In this document: positions 1 to 6,806 of the stretch, piece after piece | How the letters are laid out: each line of letters opens with the position of its first letter | Position numbering within the stretch: the first letter of the stretch is position 1 | NCBI GenBank assembly: GCA_947177545.1 | Contig: CAMWVF010000005.1 | Location: 1 to 16,146, forward strand | Reading direction: 5' to 3' | DNA: 16,146 nucleotides | DNA from: an uncultured Clostridia bacterium | Lineage (GTDB): Bacteria; Bacillota; Clostridia; Oscillospirales; Ruminococcaceae | The notes under the pieces: model-generated | What the model saw: only the letters and a program-made list of their open reading frames with translations | The model's database searches: none | Told to the model about the DNA's origin: nothing | Position numbers and translations under genes: made by a program

Positions 1-44
1 ATGTATAATAGTATTTATCATGATCAAAAAAGGAGTAAAAAATT

Positions 45-782
45 ATGAAATTATCAAAAATTCTGTGCGGCGCTCTTGCCGCTGTAATGACCCTCTCCCT
101 CGCAGGCTGCGGCGGAGATAAGAAAACCACCCTGGTTATGGCTACAAACGCAGAGTTCCCTCCCTATGAGTACCGCGAGGGCGACCAAATTGTGGGCATA
201 GACGCTGAAATAGCTCAGGCTATCGCCGACGATATGGGTCTTGAACTCGTTATCGAGGACATGGCTTTCGATTCCATCGTCCCCGCTATCCAGTCAGGCA
301 AAGCCGATATAGGCGTTGCGGGAATGACTGTTGACGAGGACAAGCTTCAGAACGTTGATTTCTCTATCCCATACACAACTGCGGCACAGGTGGTTATCGT
401 TACAAACGATTCGCCTATAGCATCTCCCGCTGACCTTGAGGGCAAGACTATCGGCGTGCAGCTTGGCACAACAGGAGACAATTTTGCGGGAGAAATTACC
501 GATGCTACAGTAGAGCGTTACAACAAGGGCTTCGAGGCTGTACAGGCTCTGGGTCAGAATAAGATAGACGCTGTTATTATCGACCGTGAACCCGCAAAGG
601 TATTCGTTTCCGAAAACGATGGTCTGAAAATTCTTGACGAGGACTACACGGTTGAGGATTACGCTATCGCTGTTGCAAAGGACAATCAGGAGCTTCTGGA
701 GCAGATAAACACTTCCCTGACAAAGCTCAAGGACTCGGGCAAGCTTCAGGAAATTATTGACAAGTACATCAACGCTGAGTAA
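45..782 (+). CDS. Polar amino-acid ABC transporter substrate-binding lipoprotein
   Basis: This is an extracellular, lipid-anchored solute-binding protein of the SBP_bac_3 family, which captures an amino acid and delivers it to the permease encoded next door. The 245-residue product has a lipoprotein signal peptide: a basic start, a hydrophobic run at residues 8-20, and the lipobox LAGC with Cys22 as the expected acylation site. The mature part begins with the family's typical NAEFPPYEY segment, followed by GIDAEIAQAIA and GKADIGVAGMT. The start is set by AGGAG at 31-35, nine bases before the ATG. A TATAAT at 4-9 could be the -10 element, with its -35 outside the window. The family fit is firm. 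The substrate (cystine, glutamine or another polar amino acid) cannot be read from the sequence. Confidence 0.93.
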   Translation: MKLSKILCGALAAVMTLSLAGCGGDKKTTLVMATNAEFPPYEYREGDQIVGIDAEIAQAIADDMGLELVIEDMAFDSIVPAIQSGKADIGVAGMTVDEDKLQNVDFSIPYTTAAQVVIVTNDSPIASPADLEGKTIGVQLGTTGDNFAGEITDATVERYNKGFEAVQALGQNKIDAVIIDREPAKVFVSENDGLKILDEDYTVEDYAIAVAKDNQELLEQINTSLTKLKDSGKLQEIIDKYINAE

Positions 783-786
783 AAAT

Positions 787-831
787 AAACGGCGTAAAGG
801 TTCGCTGTTCGGCTGCCTTTACGCTGTTTTT
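787..831 (+). terminator. Intra-operon hairpin terminator/attenuator between binding protein and permease
   Basis: A 14-bp stem (787-800 with 816-829, one G-U pair) closes a 15-base loop and runs into a T-tract at 827-831. It begins five bases after the lipoprotein stop codon, while the permease start lies 34 bases further on. No clear promoter follows it, so the hairpin probably lets only part of the transcripts continue, giving more binding protein than permease and ATPase. Confidence 0.8.
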
Positions 832-864
832 ATAAAAAATGATATTGACCGAAAGGATATGAAA

Positions 865-1566
865 ATGGCTGATTGGATAGAAAACTTTCAAAACAGGTTC
901 TACCTCAATTTCATAAAGGATGACAGGTGGCAGTACATAACAAGAGGTCTGTGGACTACGATACAGATAACCGTTTTCGCCGTACTGCTCGGTATCGCTA
1001 TAGGCTTTCTTGTGGCGGTGATACGCTCCACCCATGACAAGACGGGGAAAATGGTTATCCCTAACTTTATCTGCCGCGTTTATCTTACCGTAATAAGGGG
1101 TACGCCTGTTGTCGTTCAGCTTCTTATTATTTATTTTGGAATATTCGCTTCGGTGAATATCGGGAAAATGATAGTTGCGGTGATCGCTTTCGGAATAAAT
1201 TCGGGAGCGTATGTTGCGGAGATAGTCCGCAGCGGCATTATGTCCATTGACAAGGGACAGTTCGAGGCGGGACGGAGCTTAGGCTTCAACTATGTTCAGA
1301 CTATGGTGCATATTATCATGCCGCAGGCGTTCAAGAACGTCCTCCCCGCGCTGGGCAACGAGCTTATCGTGCTTTTAAAGGAGACCTCCGTTTCGGGCTA
1401 TATCGCCATGGAGGATCTTACCAAGGGCGGCGACATAATACGAAGCCGTACATACGACGCTATGATGCCCCTGCTTGCAGTTGCGCTTATTTACCTTGTA
1501 ATAGTAATGCTGCTTGAATTTGCCGTTGGAAAGCTTGAAAGGAGGCTGAGGAACAGTGACCACTGA
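865..1566 (+). CDS. Polar amino-acid ABC transporter permease (HisM/ArtM type)
   Basis: This is the integral membrane subunit of the importer. The 233-residue product has the His/Glu/Gln permease layout. An amphipathic N-terminus precedes a first membrane span near residues 29-53, further spans lie near 74-95 and 101-120, and a last span lies near 200-221. The cytoplasmic EAA loop that docks on the ATPase is at about 135-170 ([13 protein letters not shown], then MPQAF...PALGNE). The open frame extends up to 757, but that would place the start inside the lipoprotein gene and run through the terminator hairpin. The ATG at 865 is preferred because AAAGGA at 852-857 sits seven bases before it; the ATG at 859 is too close to that site. 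The gene overlaps the downstream ATPase gene by 11 bases, which suggests coupled translation. Confidence 0.93.
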   Translation: MADWIENFQNRFYLNFIKDDRWQYITRGLWTTIQITVFAVLLGIAIGFLVAVIRSTHDKTGKMVIPNFICRVYLTVIRGTPVVVQLLIIYFGIFASVNIGKMIVAVIAFGINSGAYVAEIVRSGIMSIDKGQFEAGRSLGFNYVQTMVHIIMPQAFKNVLPALGNELIVLLKETSVSGYIAMEDLTKGGDIIRSRTYDAMMPLLAVALIYLVIVMLLEFAVGKLERRLRNSDH

Positions 1567-2299
1567 TACGCTTATTTCTGTCCGCGGTCTTACTAAAAAG
1601 TTTGACGGCATGGCGACCCACGCCCTTAACGGCGTTTCCGCAGACATTCACAAGGGCGAGGTGGTGTTTGTTATCGGGCCCTCCGGCTCCGGCAAGAGTA
1701 CTTTCCTCCGCTGCCTTAATCTTCTGGAGGAACCTACCTCGGGTACTATCCTTTTCGAGGGTGCGGACATTACCGACAAGAAAACCGATATTAACCTCCA
1801 CCGCAGAAAAATGGGAATGGTCTTTCAGCAGTTCAATCTGTTCCCACATATGAGTATTATGAAAAATCTTACGATCGCCCCTATGAAGCTTTTGAAGCTG
1901 TCCCGAGAAGAGGCAGAGCAGACCGCAAGGGAGCTGCTGGCGAGAGTAGGACTTTCCGACCGTGCCGACGCATACCCCAATCAGCTTTCGGGAGGACAGA
2001 AGCAGCGTATCGCAATAGTCCGTGCGCTGTGCATGAAGCCCGACGTTATGCTTTTTGACGAGCCGACCTCTGCCCTCGACCCGGAAATGGTAGGCGAGGT
2101 GCTGACGGTAATGCGTGAGCTTGCGGAGGAAAATATGACTATGGTAGTTGTTACCCATGAAATGGCATTTGCAAAGGAAGTTGCGACTCGCGTGATTTTT
2201 ATGGATAACGGCTCGATAGTTGAAGAAAATACTCCTAAGGAGCTTTTTGAAAACCCTCAGAGCGACAGGTTAAAGAGCTTCCTCGCGAAAATAATATAA
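1556..2299 (+). CDS. Polar amino-acid ABC transporter ATP-binding protein (GlnQ type)
   Basis: This is the cytoplasmic ATPase that powers the importer. All nucleotide-binding motifs are present in the 247 residues: Walker [10 protein letters not shown] at 41-49, the Q-loop near Gln91, the signature LSGGQ at 144-148, Walker B VMLFDE at 164-169, a D-loop (SALD at 172-175) and the switch histidine His201. Length and the FNLFPHMS segment are typical of the amino-acid importer subfamily. The start is a GTG at 1556, supported by AAAGGAGG at 1538-1545 and lying inside the permease 3' end. A clear terminator follows, so this is the last gene of the transporter operon. Confidence 0.95.
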   Translation: MTTDTLISVRGLTKKFDGMATHALNGVSADIHKGEVVFVIGPSGSGKSTFLRCLNLLEEPTSGTILFEGADITDKKTDINLHRRKMGMVFQQFNLFPHMSIMKNLTIAPMKLLKLSREEAEQTARELLARVGLSDRADAYPNQLSGGQKQRIAIVRALCMKPDVMLFDEPTSALDPEMVGEVLTVMRELAEENMTMVVVTHEMAFAKEVATRVIFMDNGSIVEENTPKELFENPQSDRLKSFLAKII

Positions 2300-2313
2300 T
2301 CATTAATTTACAC

Positions 2314-2352
2314 GACCTCCGCAAACGGCAAAAAAGGCGGAGGTCAATTTTT
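2314..2352 (+). terminator. Rho-independent terminator after the amino-acid transporter operon
   Basis: A perfect 9-bp stem, GACCTCCGC at 2314-2322 with GCGGAGGTC at 2337-2345, encloses a 14-base A-rich loop and is followed by AATTTTT at 2346-2352. It lies 14 bases after the ATPase stop codon. Confidence 0.9.
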
Positions 2353-2371
2353 GGAAAGGCAAGTTTTTAAA

Positions 2372-3295
2372 ATGGATTCGGCAAGTATTATTCTGTATCA
2401 GATAATTATTATGTTCATTCTGATACTGTTAGGCTTTATCCTTTACAGGACTAAAGTTTTCACAAGAAAGAGCTGCAATCAGCTTTCAAATTTTGTTCTT
2501 ATGGCGGTGCTGCCTGCGGTCATCTTCAACGCTTTTCAAAAGGAGTTCAAGCCCGAGCTTGTGCGGGGACTTCTTATCGCCTTTGCAATGGCAGTCATCT
2601 CACACATAGTTTTTATTGCGCTGGGCATGATCTTCTGCGGAAAAAGACGAGGGGAAAATTCCTCTGTTGAAATATTTTCCGTGACCTATTCAAACTGCGC
2701 CTTTTTGGGCATACCTTTGATAGACGCAATTTACGGCACGGACGGGATTTTTTATCTTACTGCGTATATTGCGGTTTTCAATCTGCTTTCGTGGACTCAC
2801 GGGGTCATGATACTGACTGACAGAGTTACCGTAAAATCCGCGGTGAACGCCCTTAAAGCGCCTGCCGTTATAGCTACTTTTGCGGGACTTATTTTCTTTT
2901 TCCTGCGCATACCGCTGCCTGACATTATCGCACAGCCTATCGGGTATATTGCTTCTCTGAACACTCCCCTTGCAATGATAATTTCGGGAATAACAATTGC
3001 CCGCTCCGACCTGAAAAAAGCGCTTAAAAATGGCGGGGTTTACCTTACAGCGGTACTGAAGCTTATAGTTGGACCTTTAATAATAATGCTTTTACTGAAG
3101 CCTTTCGGCGCGGATCCTGTTATTGCGGATACGATACTTATATCGGCAGCGTGTCCCACGGCGGCTTCAGCTATAATGTTTTCTGCAAGATACGGCAAAA
3201 ACTCGGTTTACGCCTCGGAGATATTTGCGGTGTCCACACTTTTGTCGGCGGTGACGATGCCGCTGGTAATGCTTGTTTCGGGGTATTTCCTTTAA
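2372..3295 (+). CDS. AEC-family (auxin efflux carrier-like) permease
   Basis: This is an integral membrane transporter of the AEC family, whose bacterial members export or import small carboxylates, although most have no known substrate. The 307-residue product is strongly hydrophobic with about ten membrane spans in two five-span halves. Family hallmarks are visible: an N-terminal hydrophobic span followed by LMAVLPAVIFN, then SNCAFLGIPL in the middle, then CPTAASAIMFSARYG and a final hydrophobic span. The frame also has a TTG at 2351, but that codon falls within the T-tract of the preceding terminator. The ATG at 2372 is therefore preferred, with GGAAAGG at 2353-2359 as a rather distant ribosome site. 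The gene stands alone between two terminator-like hairpins and its promoter is not obvious. Substrate unknown. Confidence 0.85.
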   Translation: MDSASIILYQIIIMFILILLGFILYRTKVFTRKSCNQLSNFVLMAVLPAVIFNAFQKEFKPELVRGLLIAFAMAVISHIVFIALGMIFCGKRRGENSSVEIFSVTYSNCAFLGIPLIDAIYGTDGIFYLTAYIAVFNLLSWTHGVMILTDRVTVKSAVNALKAPAVIATFAGLIFFFLRIPLPDIIAQPIGYIASLNTPLAMIISGITIARSDLKKALKNGGVYLTAVLKLIVGPLIIMLLLKPFGADPVIADTILISAACPTAASAIMFSARYGKNSVYASEIFAVSTLLSAVTMPLVMLVSGYFL

Positions 3296-3312
3296 TATTC
3301 GGAAGGCTCCTT

Positions 3313-3334
3313 ATCGCCCTCCGCAGAGGGCGAT
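3313..3334 (+). terminator. Hairpin after the AEC permease, possible terminator
   Basis: A perfect 9-bp GC-rich stem (ATCGCCCTC at 3313-3321 with GAGGGCGAT at 3326-3334) closes a CGCA tetraloop 17 bases after the permease stop. What follows is only mildly T-rich (ATCTTCTATC), so it may terminate weakly or mainly protect the 3' end. Confidence 0.5.
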
Positions 3335-3409
3335 ATCTTCTATCGTTCAGCGCTCAGCCGGATCGGCTGCTTGCCTAAATGTAACCTTATAAATTAATAA
3401 ATTTATGCC

Positions 3410-3438
3410 TTGAATTTAGGAAAAAAGTATGCTATAAT
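3410..3438 (+). promoter_or_regulatory. Sigma-A promoter of the GH95 gene
   Basis: A -35 TTGAAT at 3410-3415 is separated by exactly 17 bases from a perfect TATAAT at 3433-3438, with an extended -10 TGC at 3430-3432. An AT-rich palindrome (TAAATT/AATTTA, 3390-3405) lies directly upstream and could act as an UP-like element. Transcription should start near 3445, giving a leader of about 30 bases. Confidence 0.85.
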
Positions 3439-3473
3439 CTTCTAAAGAAAAATTTCAACAGGAGATAAATTAT

Positions 3474-5768
3474 ATGAAAAAATCATCGGAGCTTTTATGG
3501 TACAAGCAGCCTGCCCGCAACTGGGACGAGGCTCTCCCCGTGGGCAACGGCAGGCTGGGCGGAATGATATTCGGCAAGCCCGAAGACGAGCTTATCCAGC
3601 TTAACGAGGACTCTATCTGGTCAGGCGGCTTCCGCAAAAGGAACAATCCCAAGGCCTATGAAAATCTTGAAAAAATGCGGCAATTTATACGCGAGGGAAA
3701 AACTGCCGAAGCGGAACGTCTATGTGAGGACGCTTTCTACGGCGTGAACGACCAGCAGCGGCACTATCAGCCATTAGGGGACTTCCACATTTGGCAGGGC
3801 AACACGGAGGAATGCTCCGACTATATGCGCTGTCTTGACCTTTCAAACGCTGTCTGCGAGACATACTGGACAAGCGGCGGGGTACGCTGCTGCCGCAGGA
3901 TTTTTGCTTCTTATCCCGACAATGTAATGGTTATAGGCTTTACGGCAGACCAAAAGGGTATGATAGAATTTACCGCAAGCATCGACGGTCGGGATGACAA
4001 CTACGACAAAAACGAGGCGTACGACAGCTCCACCCTGCTGTTTACGGTTTCGGACGGTATTCCTTACGCGGCGGCTATATCCTGCCATGCGGAAGGCGGC
4101 AAGGCGTACACATATGCTAACCGTATCCGCGTTGAGGGCGCTGACTCGGCGTTTATAACCATTGCCTGTCAGACCTCTTACCGCGGCGGGGACTATGAAA
4201 GGCTTGCTATAAGTCAAGCAAAGGCGGCGGTGCGCAAGGGTATGCAGAATCTTTTGACATGGCATATTGCGGACTACACCGAGCTGTACAAACGGTGCGA
4301 ACTGCACTTATGCCAAAACGACGAAAACTTGTGCTATGCTGAAATCCCTACCGACGAACGTTTGCAGAAAATCAAGGACGGCGGCATTGACAACAAGCTT
4401 GTTGAGATGTACTTCAATTTTTCAAGGTATCTTATGATATCGGGCAGCCGTGAGGGAAGTCTCCCACTGAATTTGCAGGGCATATGGAACAAGGATATGT
4501 GGCCCGCCTGGGGTGGCAAGTACACCGTAAACATCAACACGGAAATGAACTACTGGGGCGCGGAAATGCAGAACCTTTCCGAGTGTCAGCAGCCGCTTTT
4601 CGACCACATCGAGCGCATGAGGGAGAACGGCAGAGTTACAGCCCGTGAGATGTACCGCTGCGGTGGAACGGTGTGCCACCACAATACGGATATATGGGGG
4701 GACACGGCTCCCCAGGACAAGTGGCTCCCTGGCACGCTTTGGGTCATGGGCATGGCTTGGCTCTGTACTCACATTTACGAGCATTATCTTTTCACCGGAG
4801 ACAAGGGTTTCCTTGCGGAAAAGTACGATACCATGCGTGAGGCTGCGGAATTTTTTGCGGACTATCTTATTGACGACGGCAGAGGCAGAATGGTGACAAG
4901 TCCCTCGGTCTCGCCCGAAAACACGTACATCACCAAGGACGGCGCGCGGGGTACTATATGTCAGGGCGCGGCTATGGACAGTCAGATTTTGTACACGCTG
5001 TTCACGGCGGTGATAAACAGTTCGGCAGAATTGGACGAGCATATAAAGTCCAAAGACGACGCCGAATTTATCGAGAAAATAAAGACCCTGCGTGATAAGC
5101 TGCCAAAGCCCGAAATAGGAAAATACGGTCAGATAATGGAATGGGCGGAGGATTACGACGAGGCGGAGCCGGGACACAGGCATATTTCTCAGCTTTTCGC
5201 TCTGTATCCTGCGGACATTATCACAAAGCGGCACACTCCCGAGCTTGCGGAGGCGGCAAAGGCGACATTGATACGCCGTCTCACCCACGGCGGCGGACAC
5301 ACAGGCTGGTCAAGAGCATGGATAATAAATATGTGGGCGCGTCTCCATGAGGGCGAAAGGGTTGGGAAAAATATCTCCGCACTGCTTGCTCATTCCACGA
5401 GTATAAATATGTTTGATATGCACCCGCCTTTCCAGATAGACGGCAACTTCGGCGGCGGCGCGGGAATTGCCGAGGCTCTTATCCAAAGTCACAGCGGTGA
5501 GATACACTTTTTGCCTGCCGCTCCCAAGGAGTGGGACAAGGGCTACGTCCGCGGAATTATCGCGCGGGGCGGCTTCGAGGTTGACTTTGAGTGGGAAGAC
5601 GGTAAGGTCGTTTCCGCGGCTGTACTTTCCCTTTGCGGAAATTCCTGCTGTATTGTTGGCAGCGGCATTTCGGTCTCCTGCGGCGGTGCGGACGTCCCCG
5701 TAACGGATAATGGGGACACGGCAAAATTTGATACCGAGCGCGGCAAGGTTTATGAGATAAATTTTTAG
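3474..5768 (+). CDS. Glycoside hydrolase family 95, probable alpha-L-fucosidase or alpha-L-galactosidase
   Basis: This is a GH95 inverting glycosidase, a family that removes terminal alpha-1,2-L-fucose, or L-galactose, from plant xyloglucan or host glycans. The 764 residues begin with the family N-terminal beta-sandwich (LLWYKQPARNWDEALPVGNG, then LNEDSIWSGG). The catalytic (alpha/alpha)6 barrel shows the residues known from the bifidobacterial AfcA enzyme: the Asn pair Asn353/Asn355 in TVNINTEMNYW, the putative acid Glu482 in SVSPENTY, and Asp656 in FQIDGNFGGG. There is no signal peptide, so it acts in the cytoplasm on imported oligosaccharides. AGGAG at 3460-3464 sets the start. It is transcribed alone from a strong promoter and ends at a strong terminator, with no transporter of its own beside it. 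Family certain; fucose versus galactose preference is open. Confidence 0.93.
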   Translation: MKKSSELLWYKQPARNWDEALPVGNGRLGGMIFGKPEDELIQLNEDSIWSGGFRKRNNPKAYENLEKMRQFIREGKTAEAERLCEDAFYGVNDQQRHYQPLGDFHIWQGNTEECSDYMRCLDLSNAVCETYWTSGGVRCCRRIFASYPDNVMVIGFTADQKGMIEFTASIDGRDDNYDKNEAYDSSTLLFTVSDGIPYAAAISCHAEGGKAYTYANRIRVEGADSAFITIACQTSYRGGDYERLAISQAKAAVRKGMQNLLTWHIADYTELYKRCELHLCQNDENLCYAEIPTDERLQKIKDGGIDNKLVEMYFNFSRYLMISGSREGSLPLNLQGIWNKDMWPAWGGKYTVNINTEMNYWGAEMQNLSECQQPLFDHIERMRENGRVTAREMYRCGGTVCHHNTDIWGDTAPQDKWLPGTLWVMGMAWLCTHIYEHYLFTGDKGFLAEKYDTMREAAEFFADYLIDDGRGRMVTSPSVSPENTYITKDGARGTICQGAAMDSQILYTLFTAVINSSAELDEHIKSKDDAEFIEKIKTLRDKLPKPEIGKYGQIMEWAEDYDEAEPGHRHISQLFALYPADIITKRHTPELAEAAKATLIRRLTHGGGHTGWSRAWIINMWARLHEGERVGKNISALLAHSTSINMFDMHPPFQIDGNFGGGAGIAEALIQSHSGEIHFLPAAPKEWDKGYVRGIIARGGFEVDFEWEDGKVVSAAVLSLCGNSCCIVGSGISVSCGGADVPVTDNGDTAKFDTERGKVYEINF

Positions 5769-5790
5769 CGGACAAAGTCCCATAAAAAAT

Positions 5791-5821
5791 AAAAAGCGGT
5801 TGAGAAGTCAGCCGCTTTTTT
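5791..5821. terminator. Bidirectional-type terminator after GH95
   Basis: A 13-bp stem (AAAAAGCGG plus TTGA at 5791-5803 with 5808-5820, one G-U pair) closes a GAAG tetraloop, with T-runs on both strands. It ends the GH95 transcript 22 bases past its stop codon and could also stop minus-strand transcripts from the small membrane-peptide gene. Confidence 0.9.
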
Positions 5822-5876
5822 ATTTGCACCTATTCAATTTCCTGTTCCAAGCTTACAGCAAACCTCCAAAATAAAG

Positions 5877-5897
5877 CTTGCCGAAAATAAAGGCAAG
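5877..5897 (-). terminator. Possible minus-strand terminator of the mini membrane-peptide gene
   Basis: CTTGCC at 5877-5882 and GGCAAG at 5892-5897 form a 6-bp stem with a 9-base loop. Read on the minus strand, the stem is followed by CTTTATTTT. It lies 35 bases after the stop of the 46-residue gene. The stem is short, so this is a weak call. Confidence 0.35.
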
Positions 5898-5931
5898 GAA
5901 ATTATACGAATAAAATAAAAACGGTCGGATT

Positions 5932-6072
5932 TTAAAAATACATAAAATAACCTTTGTTTGTAATAAAATCAGGCAATTCAAGAATTCCCTCGCCCAATGC
6001 AAATGCGTACAGCAGAGCCGCCGCAACGAGTACGATAAATATTATCATAGCATTTCTTTCGCTTTTGTTCAT
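5932..6072 (-). CDS. 46-residue single-span membrane peptide, divergent from an XRE regulator
   Basis: I do not recognise a family. The product is a basic start (MNKSERN), one hydrophobic membrane segment at about residues 8-27 rich in Ile, Val and Ala, and a short tail ending in aromatic residues (GYFMYF). Three ATGs crowd the start. The one at 6072 is preferred because AAAGGA lies nine bases upstream, whereas the other two are too close; the frame itself stays open up to 6177. The gene has a perfect consensus promoter (6146-6174) and is transcribed away from the XRE gene at 6247. Tiny single-span peptides controlled by a divergent XRE repressor occur as type I-like toxins, phage lysis-control or stress peptides, but nothing here proves such a role. 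It could also be a membrane-complex subunit. Confidence 0.6.
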   Translation of the reverse strand: MNKSERNAMIIFIVLVAAALLYAFALGEGILELPDFITNKGYFMYF

Positions 6073-6140
6073 TATCATCATTCCTTTACAAAAATGTTTT
6101 TTCACAGCGTAACCTTTTAGCTGATGTTTTACTACCGTTG

Positions 6141-6174
6141 GTTGTATTATATCACAACTTAAAGTAGTTGTCAA
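6141..6174 (-). promoter_or_regulatory. Perfect consensus promoter overlapped by a GTTGT/ACAAC operator array
   Basis: On the minus strand TTGACA (6169-6174) is followed after exactly 17 bases by TATAAT (6146-6151), with a TGA extended -10. Half-sites alternate in orientation across it: GTTGT at 6141-6145, ACAAC at 6154-6158 and GTTGT at 6167-6171, each 13 bases after the last. Adjacent half-sites thus form inverted pairs that cover the -10, the spacer and part of the -35. Such a strong promoter under an inverted-repeat array suggests tight repression, most simply by the divergent XRE protein. Confidence 0.8.
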
Positions 6175-6208
6175 CACCTTTTGAGTTTTTTATTTTACCC
6201 GCATAATT

Positions 6209-6217
6209 TGTTATAAT
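6209..6217 (+). promoter_or_regulatory. Extended -10 promoter of the XRE gene at 6247
   Basis: TGT (6209-6211) directly precedes a perfect TATAAT (6212-6217). At 17-base spacing the -35 is only TTTATT (6189-6194), so the extended -10 probably carries it. It is back to back with the minus-strand promoter at 6146-6174. Confidence 0.6.
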
Positions 6218-6246
6218 AAAGACACAACATATATGCGGAGGTAGCT

Positions 6247-6576
6247 ATGGTCAAAAACTTGCGGTTGTTAAGGGAGGAACGGGGCTTTTCACAGCAAAGG
6301 CTTGCGGAAATGCTTGATATTTCACAGCAGTCAGTGTTCAAATACGAAAAGACCTCAAATGAACCCGACATTTCAACGTTAATAAAAATCGCCGGCATTT
6401 TCGGCGTTACGGTGGATTACCTGATAGGCAATTCGGAAATACGGGAAAAAAACGCGAAGCTTGGAACGGCGATACTTACAGAGCGTGAAATCGCTCATAT
6501 AAGCCGCTGGAGAAGGCTGCCCGAAGACGTGCAGGCGAAAATGGACGCTTTGATCGAAAGCATTACAAAAGCTTAA
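6247..6576 (+). CDS. XRE/Cro-CI-type transcriptional regulator
   Basis: This is a DNA-binding repressor-like protein of 109 residues. The N-terminal HTH_3 domain (about 5-60) is complete: LRLLREERGFSQQRLAEMLD, then ISQQSVFKYEKT, then the helix pair ending in FGVTVDYLIG. The C-terminal 45 residues (LTEREIAHISRWRRLPEDVQ...) form a helical tail common in clostridial XRE proteins that may mediate dimerisation. GGAGG at 6237-6241 lies five bases before the ATG. Its gene is divergent from the mini membrane-peptide gene, so it most likely controls that peptide and itself through the GTTGT/ACAAC sites between them. There is no metalloprotease or peptidase domain for signal sensing. Confidence 0.88.
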   Translation: MVKNLRLLREERGFSQQRLAEMLDISQQSVFKYEKTSNEPDISTLIKIAGIFGVTVDYLIGNSEIREKNAKLGTAILTEREIAHISRWRRLPEDVQAKMDALIESITKA

Positions 6577-6603
6577 AATTAAACTTTTTATGAACCTTCC
6601 AAA

Positions 6604-6640
6604 ATGTAAACCGTTTCAATTCATATGTAAACCATTTCAA
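6604..6640 (+). repeat. Two 16-bp direct repeats, 21-bp period, cre/AraC-like operator
   Basis: ATGTAAACCGTTTCAA at 6604-6619 recurs at 6625-6640 with one change (G to A at the tenth base), a spacing of 21 bp or two helical turns. Each copy matches the CcpA cre pattern WTGNNARCGNWWWCAW except at the central G. The pair lies 55-91 bases upstream of the GH130 -35, a position typical for an activator. No AraC or LacI-family gene is in the window. Confidence 0.6.
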
Positions 6641-6694
6641 GCAAAATAAGTGTTAAACTTTTGTGACTTATACCTTTAAGTGAAAAAATTGCTA

Positions 6695-6723
6695 TTGATT
6701 TTTGGAAAGATATAGTGTATAAT
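6695..6723 (+). promoter_or_regulatory. Sigma-A promoter of the GH130 gene
   Basis: TTGATT at 6695-6700 and a perfect TATAAT at 6718-6723 are separated by 17 bases. The start should be near 6730, leaving a leader of about 75 bases. That leader contains GTCTG and CAGAC segments that could pair, but no riboswitch I recognise. Confidence 0.8.
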
Positions 6724-6806
6724 AAGTAGTAATGTGGGTCTGTCCCAAGCTTAAACAAAAGTGCAGACGGCTCAGAGAATTATTCACCTTGAAAGGCGGT
6801 TAATCA

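Noticed and set aside
1487..2158. 223-codon open frame on the minus strand
   Set aside because: It is opposite the complete ABC ATPase gene and is a by-product of its codon use.
3151..3378. 75-codon open frame on the plus strand after or within the AEC permease 3' end
   Set aside because: Most of it overlaps the permease in another frame, and it runs through the downstream hairpin with no ribosome site.
3379..3387. ATGTAACC-like sequence before the GH95 promoter, similar to the GH130 upstream repeat
   Set aside because: Only about eight bases agree, and there is no second copy, so it is within chance expectation.
4422..5300. 292-codon open frame on the minus strand
   Set aside because: It is antisense to the catalytic domain of GH95, whose motifs are intact; the translation has no recognisable domain.
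6724..6806. Riboswitch in the GH130 leader
   Set aside because: Only short possible pairings (GTCTG/CAGAC) are present; no conserved riboswitch core is recognisable.
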